Assembly (NCBI GenBank): GCA_963789495.1
Contig: CAWBLP010000031.1
Span: forward strand, 161,270 to 225,269
Direction: 5' to 3'
Length of the DNA stretch: 64,000 nt
Source of the DNA: CAWBLP01 sp963789495
GTDB lineage: Bacteria > Pseudomonadota > Alphaproteobacteria > Acetobacterales > Acetobacteraceae
Shown: in pieces, positions 41,892 to 51,677 of the stretch
Layout of the letters: each line of letters opens with the position of its first letter
Numbering within the stretch: the first letter of the stretch is position 1
Position numbers and translations under genes: made by a program
Notes under the pieces: model-generated
Told to the model about the DNA's origin: nothing
Seen by the model: the letters and a program-made list of their open reading frames with translations, nothing else
Databases searched by the model: none

Positions 41892-43628
41892 ATGCTGACC
41901 AGGCGCTGGGACAAGTCGCGCATGCCGTCCCGCCACGTGACCGTAGGGCCGGATCGCGCGCCGCATCGCAGCTACTACTACGCGATGGGGCTGACCGAGG
42001 ACGAGATCGACCAGCCCTTCGTGGGCGTCGCGACCTGCTGGAACGAGGCCGCGCCCTGCAACATCGCGCTCAACCGCCAGGCGCAGTCGGTGAAGAAGGG
42101 CGTCAACGAGGCCGGCGGCACGCCGCGGGAATTCACCACCATCACGGTGACCGACGGCATCGCCATGGGCCACCAGGGCATGAAGTCGTCACTGGTGTCG
42201 CGCGACCTGATCGCCGACAGCGTGGAGCTGACGGTGCGCGGCCATTGCTACGATGCGCTGGTGGGCCTGGCCGGCTGCGACAAGTCGCTGCCCGGCATGA
42301 TGATGGCCATGCTGCGGCTGAACGTGCCGTCAGTGTTCATGTATGGCGGTTCGATCCTGCCCGGCAAGTTCAAGGGCGAGGACGTCACCGTGGTGGACGT
42401 GTTCGAGGCCGTGGGCCAGCACGCCGCCGGCAAGATGAGCGATGAGGACCTGCACGCGCTGGAATGCGTCGCCTGCCCCTCGGCCGGCGCCTGTGGCGGG
42501 CAGTTCACCGCCAACACGATGGCGACGGTCAGCGAGGCGATCGGCCTGGCACTGCCGGGTTCGGCCGGCTCACCGGCGCCCTATGAGGAGCGGGACCGGT
42601 TCGCCGTCGAGTCGGGCCGCGCGGTGATGCAACTGGTCGAGAACCGCATCCGGCCGCGCGACATCGTCACGCTGAAGGCGCTGCAGAACGCCGCGGTGGT
42701 GGTGGGGGCGACGGGTGGCTCCACCAATGCCGGGCTGCATCTGCCGGCGATGGCGCATGAGGCGGGGATCCGCTTCACCATGGACGACGTGGTGGAGATC
42801 ATGCGCCGCACGCCCTACATCGCCGACCTGAAGCCGGGCGGCAAATACGTCGCCTTCGACGTGCACAAGATCGGCGGCATCCCGGTGATCATCAAGGCGC
42901 TGCTGGATGCCGGGCTGCTGCATGGCGACTGCCTGACCGTCACCGGCAAGACGCTGGCGGAGAACCACAAGGACGTGGTGTTCCCGACCGACCAGGACGT
43001 GGTCTATCCGGTGTCGAAGGCGATCTCCAAGACCGGCGGCGTGGTCGGGTTAAAGGGCAACCTCGCGCCGGACGGGGCGATCGTGAAGGTCGCCGGCATG
43101 GAGCGCGACCAGTTCCGCTTCGAGGGCACCGCGGTGTGCTTCGACTCCGAGGAGGAGGCGTTCGCCGCCGTGCAGGCGCGCGCGTACAAATCCGGCGACG
43201 TGCTGGTGATCCGCTACGAGGGGCCGAAGGGCGGGCCGGGCATGCGCGAGATGCTGTCGACCACGGCGGCGATCTATGGCCAGAGCCAGACCAAGGGTCG
43301 CGACGTCGCGCTGATCACCGACGGCCGGTTCTCCGGCGCGACCCGCGGCTTCTGCGTCGGCCATGTCGGACCGGAGGCGGCGGTGGGCGGGCCGATCGCG
43401 CTGCTGCAGAACGGCGACCGGATCGTGATCGATGCGGAGAAGGGCACCATCGACATGCTGGTGCCCGAGGCGGAGCTGGCGGCGCGGCGGGCGGCCTGGA
43501 AGCCGCGCAAGACCGACTACAATGCCGGGGCGATCTGGAAATACGCGCAGCTGGTCGGGCCGGCGCATCTCGGGGCGGTGACGCATCCGGGGACCGAGGC
43601 CGAAACCCACTGCTACGCGGATATTTGA
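41892..43628 (+). CDS. ilvD: dihydroxy-acid dehydratase
   Basis: Third enzyme of valine/isoleucine synthesis (and pantothenate supply), dehydrating 2,3-dihydroxy acids to 2-keto acids with an iron-sulfur cluster. Cluster cysteines can be placed in VGVATCWNEAAPCN (Cys49), VGLAGCDKSLPG and VACPSAGACGGQFTANTM; KG-type GPKGGPGMREML and the C-terminal GRFSGATRGFCVGH are conserved. Length 578 residues, normal. GGAGAGGA precedes the ATG. A strong hairpin ends the transcript. The ketopantoate reductase gene 1.9 kb downstream belongs to a connected pathway. Confidence 0.96.
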   Translation: MLTRRWDKSRMPSRHVTVGPDRAPHRSYYYAMGLTEDEIDQPFVGVATCWNEAAPCNIALNRQAQSVKKGVNEAGGTPREFTTITVTDGIAMGHQGMKSSLVSRDLIADSVELTVRGHCYDALVGLAGCDKSLPGMMMAMLRLNVPSVFMYGGSILPGKFKGEDVTVVDVFEAVGQHAAGKMSDEDLHALECVACPSAGACGGQFTANTMATVSEAIGLALPGSAGSPAPYEERDRFAVESGRAVMQLVENRIRPRDIVTLKALQNAAVVVGATGGSTNAGLHLPAMAHEAGIRFTMDDVVEIMRRTPYIADLKPGGKYVAFDVHKIGGIPVIIKALLDAGLLHGDCLTVTGKTLAENHKDVVFPTDQDVVYPVSKAISKTGGVVGLKGNLAPDGAIVKVAGMERDQFRFEGTAVCFDSEEEAFAAVQARAYKSGDVLVIRYEGPKGGPGMREMLSTTAAIYGQSQTKGRDVALITDGRFSGATRGFCVGHVGPEAAVGGPIALLQNGDRIVIDAEKGTIDMLVPEAELAARRAAWKPRKTDYNAGAIWKYAQLVGPAHLGAVTHPGTEAETHCYADI

Positions 43629-43658
43629 GACACGAGGTTACCCTTCGACACACCATCT

Positions 43659-43691
43659 CACCGGCTGCGCAGGCATGCTGCGCAGCCGGTG
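43659..43691 (+). terminator. hairpin terminator after ilvD
   Basis: CACCGGCTGCGCAG (43659-43672) and CTGCGCAGCCGGTG (43678-43691) form a perfect 14-bp stem with loop GCATG. No U tract. Its right arm covers a possible GTG start at 43689, which argues that the next gene starts at 43710. Confidence 0.6.
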
Positions 43692-43709
43692 AACCAGCGG
43701 AGCAGACTG

Positions 43710-44051
43710 ATGCAACGGATCCGGGCCGCCTCTTTGGCGATGGCGATGGGACTGGGGGGGATGGGATTGGGGTTCGGCGCCGGCGGGATCGGCAGTGCCG
43801 TCGCGCAGCCACCGCCACCGCCTCCGCCTTACACCCGGGTGCCGCCGCCGCAGCATGAGGTGGTCCCGCCGCCGCGCGGCCATCGCTTCGTTTGGGAGCC
43901 CGGCCATTGGCACTGGAACGGCACCCAGTACGTCTGGGTGCCCGGTCACTACGTGCAGCGTCGGCCGCAGCACCGCGAGTATGTGCCGGGCCGCTGGGAC
44001 TGGGCGCCGCGCCAGCATCGCTGGATCTGGGTGCCCGCGCATTGGCGCTGA
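43710..44051 (+). CDS. secreted WXXGXW-repeat (BcpO-related) protein
   Basis: A 113-residue exported protein: signal peptide MQRIRAASLAMAMGLGGMGL ending near AVAQ, a Pro-rich stretch, then three Trp-rich units (FVWEPGHWHWNGTQYVWVPG, YVPGRWDWAPRQHRWIWVPA). Such YXWGQW/WXXGXW repeats are found in small periplasmic proteins of unknown role. Start chosen at 43710 because the upstream GTG lies inside the ilvD hairpin. Confidence 0.8.
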   Translation: MQRIRAASLAMAMGLGGMGLGFGAGGIGSAVAQPPPPPPPYTRVPPPQHEVVPPPRGHRFVWEPGHWHWNGTQYVWVPGHYVQRRPQHREYVPGRWDWAPRQHRWIWVPAHWR

Positions 44052-44130
44052 CGCCGGGCCGGTGACGGTCCCTGCCGGGGCTGGCCCCGGCGGCGCCGTC
44101 ACAAGGTCGGTTCCCAGGGTCGGGCCCAGG

Positions 44131-44330
44131 GGTCGGTTCCTCTGGTCGGTTCCTCTGGTCGGTTCCTCTGGTCGGTTCCTAGGGTCGAGCTCAGGGGTCG
44201 GGCCAATGGGTTGGGCCAAGGGTTGGACCCAGGGGTCGGACCCAGGGGTGAGGCCCTTGGCGGGTGTCGAGAGCGGGAGGGACCCTCGATGGGTCCAGGG
44301 GCGAGGCCCCTGGCCCTTGCCTCAGCCGGT
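44131..44330. repeat. 13-bp tandem repeat and diverged G-rich repeat
   Basis: Four 13-bp units of GGTCGGTTCCTCT run from 44131 to 44182. They are followed by GGGTC/GGGCC-rich text (CAGGGGTCGGACCCAGGGG, CGAGGCCCCTGG) resembling a diverged copy of the dispersed hairpin-string element. It fills the gap between the WXXGXW gene and the convergent lipoprotein gene. Confidence 0.6.
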
Positions 44331-45338
44331 GCTCAGCTCGAACCCGGACGCCTGGGCGCTCTGCGTCACCGCCACGCTCTGCGCGAACGCATCGCGCCGC
44401 GCCGCGTTGCTGCCCGCCAGCGTGCGCACATCGCCACTGTTGGTGGACTGCGCCGCCGACGCCACGCTGACGGTGCGCCGCGCCGAACCGGAGCCCTGCA
44501 GCTCACTCGACGCCAGATAGCCCTTCGCGCCGCTCGCGGTCTCCACCAGCGCGTAGCCGTCGCGTCCGCCCTTCACGGTGACCGGTTCCTGCGGACGCAG
44601 TTCCGCAATATTGGGGGCATGCGCGTCCGGCCGCAGCTTCAGCGCCGCACTCGTTCGCACCGTCGCGGGCTGGGCGGTGTCCCAGGCCTGCGCCGGCGGC
44701 AGGCCCGGCGCCACGTTGGTGGCGGCGACCTGGAACTGCTGGCCACGATCCTGGATCTGCTGGTTGATCAGCTGCGCCAGGTGCAGGTCGCGCTGCGACC
44801 GCTGGCGCACCTGCGCCATATAGGCTTCGGCCTGGGCCCGCGGCAGCTGACCACGGCGATAGTCGGCGCGGATCGCCTCCGCCTGGCGGAACCGGCAATC
44901 GGTCAACTGGTCGAACGCGAGCTGGGTCTTGTCGATCTGGGCGTTCTCCCGCTCCAGGTCGGAGCTGACTCGCAGGTACAGGGTGCGCTGATCCATCTGC
45001 TGCCGCTGCAACGCCGACCAGTAGGCCGTGGCGCCGCCGGCGAGGCCGCCTGCCAGGGCACCGAACGCCGCCCCGCGCCAGTTTCCGGTCACGAGGCCGC
45101 CGATCGCGGCGCCCCCCAGGGCGCCGACCGCGACCCCGGTCGCGATCTGCGCGCCGAAGAAATTGCCTGTCGAATCGAGAGCCACGAGATACTGCCGGCA
45201 GCTATCCGAGCCGTCATCCGCGCCGATGCGCTGCTCGCGCGTGCTGAACTGACCGGGCGCACACCCGGCCAGGAGTCCAGCGACCGCAATCACCGACACC
45301 CCGCGCCGGCCCCACACGACAAAAGCCGATTTCCTCAC
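44322..45338 (-). CDS. lipoprotein with glycine zipper and SH3-type domain
   Basis: A 338-residue envelope lipoprotein. GTG start at 45338 after a GGGGGTGGG ribosome-binding site gives a signal ending VIAVAGLLAGC. A glycine-zipper membrane segment follows (GAQIATGVAVGALGGAAIGG, then AAFGALAGGLAGGATAYW), then a coiled-coil region (LERENAQIDKTQLAFDQL) and a bacterial SH3 fold (TSAALKLRPDAHAPNIAELR, GYALVETASGAKGYLASSEL). Likely anchors to the outer membrane and binds peptidoglycan. Divergent from the ketopantoate reductase gene. Confidence 0.8.
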   Translation of the reverse strand: MRKSAFVVWGRRGVSVIAVAGLLAGCAPGQFSTREQRIGADDGSDSCRQYLVALDSTGNFFGAQIATGVAVGALGGAAIGGLVTGNWRGAAFGALAGGLAGGATAYWSALQRQQMDQRTLYLRVSSDLERENAQIDKTQLAFDQLTDCRFRQAEAIRADYRRGQLPRAQAEAYMAQVRQRSQRDLHLAQLINQQIQDRGQQFQVAATNVAPGLPPAQAWDTAQPATVRTSAALKLRPDAHAPNIAELRPQEPVTVKGGRDGYALVETASGAKGYLASSELQGSGSARRTVSVASAAQSTNSGDVRTLAGSNAARRDAFAQSVAVTQSAQASGFELSTG

Positions 45339-45482
45339 ACCCACCCCCTGCTCTCTGGTCGTCGTCGCAACTATGCCGTGAACGATTTGCGCACCGAATG
45401 CAATTCTGATCGAGCGCCGTACCGAATTGACGCCGGGACTTTCCTGGCGTGGGATGTCCGCAAGCAGATCAGGGGTGGTAAC

Positions 45483-46463
45483 GTGCGCATCTGCGTCTAT
45501 GGTGCCGGCGCCATCGGCGGACATCTGGCGACACGCTTCGCCCGCGGCGGCGCCTCTGTGTCGGTGGTGGCACGCGGCCCGCATCTGGCGGCGATCCAAC
45601 GCGACGGGCTGACGGTACATGCGGTGGACGGCGTGCATCAGGTCCGGGTGCAGGCGAGCGACGATCCCGCCAGCTTCGGTCCGCAGGATGCGGTGGTGGT
45701 CACGGTGAAGGCCCCTGCGCTGCCCCAGGTCGCCGCCGGCATCGCACCGCTGCTCGCCGCCGAGACCGCCGTCGCGTTCGTCATGAACGGCATTCCCTGG
45801 TGGTATTTCCATGCTCTGCCCGGCCCGCTGGAAGGCCGTCGCCTGCCGCGTGTCGACCCGGATGATGCGCTGTGGCGCGCCGTCGGTCCCGAGCGCAGCA
45901 TCGGCGGCGTGGTGTATTCCGCCAGCGCGGTGACCGCGCCCGGCGTGATCGAGGTGGAGCAGCCGCGCAGCCGGGTGATCTTCGGCGAGCCGGATGGCCG
46001 GGTGACGGAGCGCGCCGAGGCGCTGGCGGCACTGCTGCGGGCCGGCGGCATCATCGGCGAGGCCTCGCCGGACATCCGCACCGAGATCTGGAACAAGCTG
46101 CTGAGCAACCTGGCCGGCGGCACGCTGGCGGTGCTGGCCGGTGCCGCGCCGCGCGCGGTGTACGCGGAACCGGCGTGTCGCGAGGCCGCGTTGCGGGTCA
46201 TGGCGGAATTGGCCGCGATCGCCGAAGCGCTTGGGTCGGGTCCCGACCGCGACTTCGAGCGGCGGGCAAAGAATGCCAGCGGCATGGATCACAAGCCGAG
46301 CATTCTGCAGGATCTGGAGCTGGGCCGGCCGATGGAGATCGATGGGATGTTCGATGCGCCACTGGCCCTGGCGCGGATGGCCGGGGTCGAGGTGCCGACG
46401 CTGGACCTGCTGGTCGCGCTGGCCAAGGTGCGGGCCCGCGGCGCCGGGCTGTACGCGTCATGA
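45483..46463 (+). CDS. panE: 2-dehydropantoate 2-reductase family protein
   Basis: A 326-residue NADPH-dependent ketopantoate reductase-like enzyme (pantothenate route). The N-terminal GxGxxG is VRICVYGAGAIGGHLA; the catalytic Lys region reads EIWNKLLSNLAGG, and the ApbA C-terminal domain includes NASGMDHKPSILQDLELGRP and the EIDGM motif. GTG start at 45483 after AGGGGTGG. Paralogs of this family act on other 2-keto acids, so the symbol is a best guess; nearby ilvD supports a link to the valine/pantothenate route. Confidence 0.8.
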   Translation: MRICVYGAGAIGGHLATRFARGGASVSVVARGPHLAAIQRDGLTVHAVDGVHQVRVQASDDPASFGPQDAVVVTVKAPALPQVAAGIAPLLAAETAVAFVMNGIPWWYFHALPGPLEGRRLPRVDPDDALWRAVGPERSIGGVVYSASAVTAPGVIEVEQPRSRVIFGEPDGRVTERAEALAALLRAGGIIGEASPDIRTEIWNKLLSNLAGGTLAVLAGAAPRAVYAEPACREAALRVMAELAAIAEALGSGPDRDFERRAKNASGMDHKPSILQDLELGRPMEIDGMFDAPLALARMAGVEVPTLDLLVALAKVRARGAGLYAS

Positions 46464-46504
46464 CCACGCAGCGCTGATCCGCGACATCGGGGGGAACGCA
46501 AAGC

Positions 46505-48593
46505 ATGGCCGGCGAACCAGGCACGTTCGAGATCGGCCTCGCCATGGCCGGCGCGATCTCCGCCGGCGCGTACTCGTCCGGCGTGATGGATTTCCTGTTC
46601 CAGGCACTGGACGCCTGGGAGCAGGAGAGACAGCGTGCGCCGGAACTCGGTGCCGAACCACAAGGTCGTCATCAAGGTGATCACCGGTGCGTCGGCCGGC
46701 TCCATCACCGGGGCACTGGGCGCGGCGGCGCTGGCCGGTGGTCTGCAGCCTACGCCTTATTCTACGCCGCCCGCATCGCCTGCCTCGCCGCCGCAACCCT
46801 ACCTGTACACGATGCCGGCGCTGTACACCGCCTGGGTGCTGATGCCGGACATGGCGCAGACCAACGAGCGGTCCGATCTGCTCGCCACCAGTGACCTGAA
46901 AGGCGACGCGCCGGTCGTCTCGCTGCTCAACGCGTCATTGCTGGACGACATCGGCGATGCAGCGTTGCGTCAGGTGCGGGCGCCGCTCGGCAAGCCTCCG
47001 CTGTATGGCCCGCTGCGCGGTGGCAAGCCGGTTCCCTATGTGGCGGAACCGCTGCATCTCTACATGACGATCTCCAACCTGCGCGGCGTGCCCTATCAGA
47101 TATCGTTCCGCGATGGGACGACCGTGAAGGGCCATGGCATGCTGAACCATGGCGACCGCGCGCATTTCGTGTTGAACGGCGTCGGCGCGACGCACCGGCC
47201 CAGCGCATGGGCGGACAGCGATCGCCACACGGAGATAGCGGTGACGGACCTGCCGGTCGGCGGCGCCGCGATGCCGGCGAAGTGGCAGGCCTACCTGCAG
47301 GCGGCGCTGGCATCCTCGGCGTTTCCGATCGGCCTGGCGCCGCGCCAGCTCGACGCGACCACCGCCGACTACCACGATCGGCAGTGGCCGTTTCCGCGTG
47401 ACACGGCCCACATCATCGATCCGAAATGGCCGGAGGCGTGGAAGTCACCACCGGATTCCTTCTCCTACTCGTTCGTCAACGTCGACGGCGGGATGATCAA
47501 CAACGAGCCGTTCGAGTTCACCCATTTCGCCCTGATGGAAGACGGCACGAAGCCCAACCCGCGCGATGCGAAGACCGCGGACCGCGCGGTGATCCTGATC
47601 GACCCGTTCCCGGAAGACCCCGCCTTCGAAGCCGACAACACCAGGCAGGATCGCTCGCTGGTGGGCGTGGTGAAGGCGTTGCTGCCGACCTTCATCTCGC
47701 AGGCCCGGTTCAAGCCGATCGAGCTGGCGCTGGCGCTCGATGAGGGCGTGTTCAGCCGGTTCCTGATCGCGCCACGCCGCGCCGATGCCAACGGGCAGCC
47801 GATGGATTTCGCAATAGCTACCGGCCTGCTGGGCGGCTTTGGCGGCTTCCTCGACCAGTCTCTGCGCGAATTCGACTACCAATTGGGCCGTCGCAACTGC
47901 CAGCAGTTCCTGCGCACCGCCTTCGCCCTGCATCCCGACAACCCGCTCATCAAAGGCAGCGACGACGGCAGCGTCCGCGGCTGGAGCGACGCGGCCAAGG
48001 CCAACCCCCGGTTTCGCGCGCCGGACAAGGGCATCGACTTCTGCGCCGTCATCCCGCTGGTCGGCTCCGCCGCTGCCGAGGTGACGCTGCCGCCCTGGCC
48101 GAAACTGCCGGCCAGCCGATTGGCGGTGATCGAGCAGCGCGTTGGCGAACGTGCGAAAGCTCTGGTGCCACGGCTGATCGATCAGCAGATCGGCAACCGC
48201 ATCCTGCGCACCGGCGCAAAACTGGCATGGAGCTGGCTTGGCGTTGATGCGGTGACCGAGTACGTGCAGCTGACGATCCAGAAGGACCTGATCCGGCGCG
48301 ACCAGCACGCGGACTGGGCGCTGGCAACCCAGGAAGTCCGGAACATCGTGGCCGGATTGTCGGACCCGGCGTTCGACTACCGCACGGTCGCCGGGCTTGC
48401 CACCGCGACCGGACTCGCTCAGGACAAGGTGACCGCGACGCTCGTGATGCTGAAATCCCAGGGGCGTGTCTACGTGGCGGAAGGCGCCGGGCCCAACGGA
48501 GCCGATGGCTACACGCTGATCAGCCGCAAACCCGGCTGGTTTGCCCGCAGTGTCGGTACACTCAAGTCACCCACATTCGATGTGAAGAGCTGA
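46505..48593 (+). pseudogene. patatin-like phospholipase, one apparent single-base insertion
   Basis: The N-terminus FEIGLAMAGAISAGAYSSGV (glycine-rich oxyanion segment) and DFLFQALDAWEQE are in frame 2. After about 46635 the text continues in frame 0 with the nucleophile elbow VITGASAGSITGAL and later the catalytic Asp in FVNVDGGMINNEPFEF. One surplus base explains the break. The repaired protein has about 695 residues, longer than minimal patatins. Its C-terminus has a winged-helix-like passage (VAGLATATGLAQDKVTATLV, then MLKSQGRVYVAEG). Function in the family is acyl hydrolysis of membrane lipids, sometimes as an effector. Preceded by the reductase gene, followed by an aldo/keto reductase. 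Confidence 0.8.
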
Positions 48594-48672
48594 CCGCCAA
48601 CGATATCGCCGCCCGGCCGGTCGCCGCATCGTCCCAGCGCCCAGCCGCGGCCTCAACTCAAGGAGAATTGCC

Positions 48673-49671
48673 ATGGAAATGCGGACATTTGGACGGACCG
48701 GCATGCAGGTCTCGCTGCTGGGCTTCGGCTGCGGCGCGGTCGGCGGGCTGATGGTGCGCGGCTCGCCGGCGGACCAGGAACGGGCCACCGCGCGCGCCCT
48801 GGAAGTCGGGGTGAACTACTTCGACACCGCGGTGCAATACGGCAATGGCGAGTCGGAAAAGAACCTCGGCCGCGTGCTGGCAAAACTGAAGCCGGCCAAC
48901 GCCGTGGTCGGCACCAAGGTGCGCATCCCCTCGGCCGAGTTCGGCCGGATCGCCGCGACCGTCACCGCGTCGCTGGAAGCGAGCCTGCAACGGCTCGGCA
49001 TGGATCATGTCGACATCTTCCACCTGCACAACCCCATCACCGTGCAGGGCGGCGGCGAATCGCTGACTGCGCGCCAGGTGCTGGATGAGGTGGTGCCCGC
49101 GTTCGATGCACTGCGGCGCGCCGGCAAGACGCGCTTCCTGGGGATCACCGCGGTGGGCGATACCGCGGCGCTGCACCAGGTGCTGGATGCCAAGCTCTTC
49201 GACAGCGCGCAGGTCAGCTACAACATGCTGAACCCGAGCGCCGCGATCGCCCTGCCGGCCGGCTATCCGGCGCAGGATTACGGCCGGCTGTTCGACCATA
49301 CAAAGGCGGCCGGCGTCGGCGTGGTCGGCATCCGCGTGCTGGCCGGCGGGGCCCTGTCCGGCTCGACCGACCGCCATCCGATCGCCAGCCCGCCACCCGA
49401 GCCGATCGGTTCCGCGATGTCCTACACCGCCGATGTCGAGCGCGCGCGCCGCCTGGCACCGCTGGTGGCGGATGGGTTCGCCGCCTCGCTGCCCGAGGCT
49501 GCGGTACGGTTCTGCATTTCCCACCCGGCGATGGGGACGATCCTGGTCGGCATGGCGACGCCGGACGAGTTCGAGCAGGCACTGGCCGCGGTGCAGAAAG
49601 GCCCGCTGCCACAGGCGGCACTGGATCGGCTGGCCACGCTGCAACAGGGCTTCGCCGGAGAGGCACGCTGA
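48673..49671 (+). CDS. aldo/keto reductase
   Basis: A 332-residue NADPH-dependent (beta/alpha)8 oxidoreductase, cytoplasmic. Tetrad residues fall in NYFDTAVQYGNGESEKNLG (Asp and Tyr), VVGTKVRIP (Lys) and VDIFHLHNP (His); later landmark DSAQVSYNMLNP. AAGGAGA precedes the ATG. Same strand as the patatin gene but separated by 80 bases; a dispersed repeat follows. Substrate unknown. Confidence 0.9.
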   Translation: MEMRTFGRTGMQVSLLGFGCGAVGGLMVRGSPADQERATARALEVGVNYFDTAVQYGNGESEKNLGRVLAKLKPANAVVGTKVRIPSAEFGRIAATVTASLEASLQRLGMDHVDIFHLHNPITVQGGGESLTARQVLDEVVPAFDALRRAGKTRFLGITAVGDTAALHQVLDAKLFDSAQVSYNMLNPSAAIALPAGYPAQDYGRLFDHTKAAGVGVVGIRVLAGGALSGSTDRHPIASPPPEPIGSAMSYTADVERARRLAPLVADGFAASLPEAAVRFCISHPAMGTILVGMATPDEFEQALAAVQKGPLPQAALDRLATLQQGFAGEAR

Positions 49672-49674
49672 GCA

Positions 49675-49845
49675 TCGGGGATTTGCCGAACCCCACCAGG
49701 AGGCTTTGCCTCCTGGACCTCGAGCAGATTCCCACCTTTGCAATCGGGGTCGGTTCCAAGGGCCGGGTCCTTGGCGGGGTTTCAAGGGGCAGCGCCCCTT
49801 GATGGGGTTCCGGGGGCAGCGCCCCTGACGCTTGCCCTCAGCATG
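49675..49845. repeat. dispersed hairpin-string repeat, copy C
   Basis: Blocks AGGAGGCTTTGCCTCCT, CCAAGGGCCGGGTCCTTGG, CAAGGGGCAGCGCCCCTTG and GGGGGCAGCGCCCCT follow in the same order as copies A (433/1796) and B (5952). Each block is a small hairpin. Confidence 0.7.
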
Positions 49846-49869
49846 TCCTGACGGCCAAGCTGGCCAACG

Positions 49870-50817
49870 ATGATCCCGTCCCTGAAAGCAACCGTCCCGG
49901 TGCATACCGATCTCGATCGTAGCGCCGCGCGCGCCCGGATCGACCGCATCGAGGCACTGGTGCACCAGGATGTCGGCCGCAACGCGACCGCGCTGTTCGC
50001 CGCCAGTGCCGGCGGCCTGTGGGGCGCGGCGTCCGCCCTCGCCGCCTGCCCTGCTCCCCGCATCGGCCTGCTCACCGGCTTCTACGTGCCGCTCGGCGTG
50101 CCGCCCGCCGCCGAAACCGACGGCCCCGCTGCCACCGCCCTGCTCGCGGCGGGCCTGGTGGGGGCCGGCCTCGATTGCCGGGTGCTGACCGACACGCCCT
50201 GCCGCTCCGCCTGCGCGGCCGCCCTGGCCGGCGCCGGCGTTCCCGTGCTGCGGCTGGACAGCGTCGCCCCGAATGAACCGCTGGAGCCGATGATCGCGGC
50301 CTGGCGCGACGACGCGCTGGACTGGGTAATCGCCATCGAACGCTGCGGGCGCAGTGCCGGCGGCCCGCCGCGCAACATGCGCGGGGTCGACGTCAGCCGC
50401 TACACCGCGCCGCTGGACGATCTGTTCGTCGCCGGCCCCTGGGACACGATCGCGATCGGCGACGGCGGCAACGAGATCGGCCTGGGTTCGCTACCGCGGG
50501 ACCTGATCGCGCAGCATGTCGCGAATGGCGAGCTCATCGCCTGCGTGACCCCGGCCTCGCATCTGGTGATGGCGGGAGTTTCGCACTGGGCCGTGTACGC
50601 GCTGATGGCGGCGCTGGCACTGCTGCGGCCGGATTGGCGCGCGGGGCTGCTGGCGAAGCTGGACGCCGATCTGGATATCCGGATCCTGGAGACGATGGTG
50701 CGCGACGGGCCGGCGGTGGACGGCGTGTCGCAGCGCCAGACGATGACGATCGACACGCTGCCGCTGCCGGTGCACCACGCGCGCCTGGCCGCGATCCGGG
50801 CGGAACTGGCGGCGTAA
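49870..50817 (+). CDS. DUF4392 / D-glutamate cyclase-like protein
   Basis: A 315-residue cytoplasmic protein of the DUF4392 family, whose vertebrate relative (DGLUCY) converts D-glutamate to 5-oxo-D-proline. Recognisable passages are RIGLLTGFYVPLGVPPAAET, WVIAIERCGRSAGGPPRNMR, WDTIAIGDGGNEIGLGSLPR and CVTPASHLVMAGVSHWAVYA. Intact, normal length for the stand-alone bacterial form. Convergent with the enoyl-CoA hydratase gene. Confidence 0.85.
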   Translation: MIPSLKATVPVHTDLDRSAARARIDRIEALVHQDVGRNATALFAASAGGLWGAASALAACPAPRIGLLTGFYVPLGVPPAAETDGPAATALLAAGLVGAGLDCRVLTDTPCRSACAAALAGAGVPVLRLDSVAPNEPLEPMIAAWRDDALDWVIAIERCGRSAGGPPRNMRGVDVSRYTAPLDDLFVAGPWDTIAIGDGGNEIGLGSLPRDLIAQHVANGELIACVTPASHLVMAGVSHWAVYALMAALALLRPDWRAGLLAKLDADLDIRILETMVRDGPAVDGVSQRQTMTIDTLPLPVHHARLAAIRAELAA

Positions 50818-50867
50818 CGGTAGGCGGTGGAACGCAGCAAAGGTCGTGGCTTTGCCCCCGACCTTCG

Positions 50868-51677
50868 CTATGCCCCGCGGAACACCGGACGGCGCTTTTC
50901 CATGAAGGCGCGGCGGCCCTCGATGAAATCCTGACTGTCGAAGCAGGCCTTGGTCACCGCGTCGGCCGCGTCCAGATCGCCATCCGCACCCTTCACCAAT
51001 TCCCCCACCGTACGCTTCAGCGCGCGCATGGTCAGTGGTGCGTTGTCGCCGATGGTGGCGCAATAACCACGCACGTAGGACTCGAGTTCCGCATCCGGCA
51101 CCACGCGATTCAGCAGGCCCATGCCCTGCGCTTCCACAGCGGAAAAATGCCGCGCGGTGAAGAAGATTTCCTTGGTGAAGGAGGGACCGACGATATCCAT
51201 CAGCTTCTTCACGCCGGGTGCGCCGTAGCCGAGGCCCAGGCGCGCGGCGGGGATACCAAACTTGGACCCTTCGGTGGCGATGCGGATGTCGCAGCACACG
51301 GCAATCGCCAGGCCGCCGCCGATGCACCAGCCACGGATCATCGCGATCACCGGCTTGCTGCATTCAACCAGTCGGCGACTGGCACGATCGCTGATGCGGT
51401 CGTATTGCTCATTCGCCTCACGCGACGCGCGGGCCGATTCGAATTGCGAGATATCCGCACCGGAGACGAAGGCGCGATCGCCCGCACCTTTCAGCACGAT
51501 CACCCGCACCGCTGGATCGCTCTCGAACCGATCGAGAATGTCGGGAATCGCCTCCCACATGTCGAGCGACACGGCGTTGTGCCGTTCCGGCTTGTTGAAG
51601 ATCATCCAGCCGATCGGGCCTTCGACCTCGGCCATCATCTTGTCGGTTTTCAGCGGCACGGTGGCGACGTCGTTCAT
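50868..51677 (-). CDS. enoyl-CoA hydratase/isomerase family protein
   Basis: A 269-residue crotonase-fold enzyme. Oxyanion-hole segments are FVSGADISQFES and MIRGWCIGGGLAIAVCCDI; the usual second catalytic region reads GIPAARLGLGYGAPGVKKLM. Acts on acyl-CoA thioesters; exact substrate unknown. The start ATG overlaps the stop of the ABC ATPase gene by four bases, so it is co-transcribed with an iron-type transporter, an unusual pairing for a fatty-acid enzyme. Confidence 0.88.
   Translation of the reverse strand: MNDVATVPLKTDKMMAEVEGPIGWMIFNKPERHNAVSLDMWEAIPDILDRFESDPAVRVIVLKGAGDRAFVSGADISQFESARASREANEQYDRISDRASRRLVECSKPVIAMIRGWCIGGGLAIAVCCDIRIATEGSKFGIPAARLGLGYGAPGVKKLMDIVGPSFTKEIFFTARHFSAVEAQGMGLLNRVVPDAELESYVRGYCATIGDNAPLTMRALKRTVGELVKGADGDLDAADAVTKACFDSQDFIEGRRAFMEKRRPVFRGA

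Noticed and set aside
44211..45482. N-terminal extension of the ketopantoate reductase frame
   Set aside because: The added text is Arg/His-rich shadow of the opposite lipoprotein gene; the GxGxxG N-terminus begins at the GTG at 45483.
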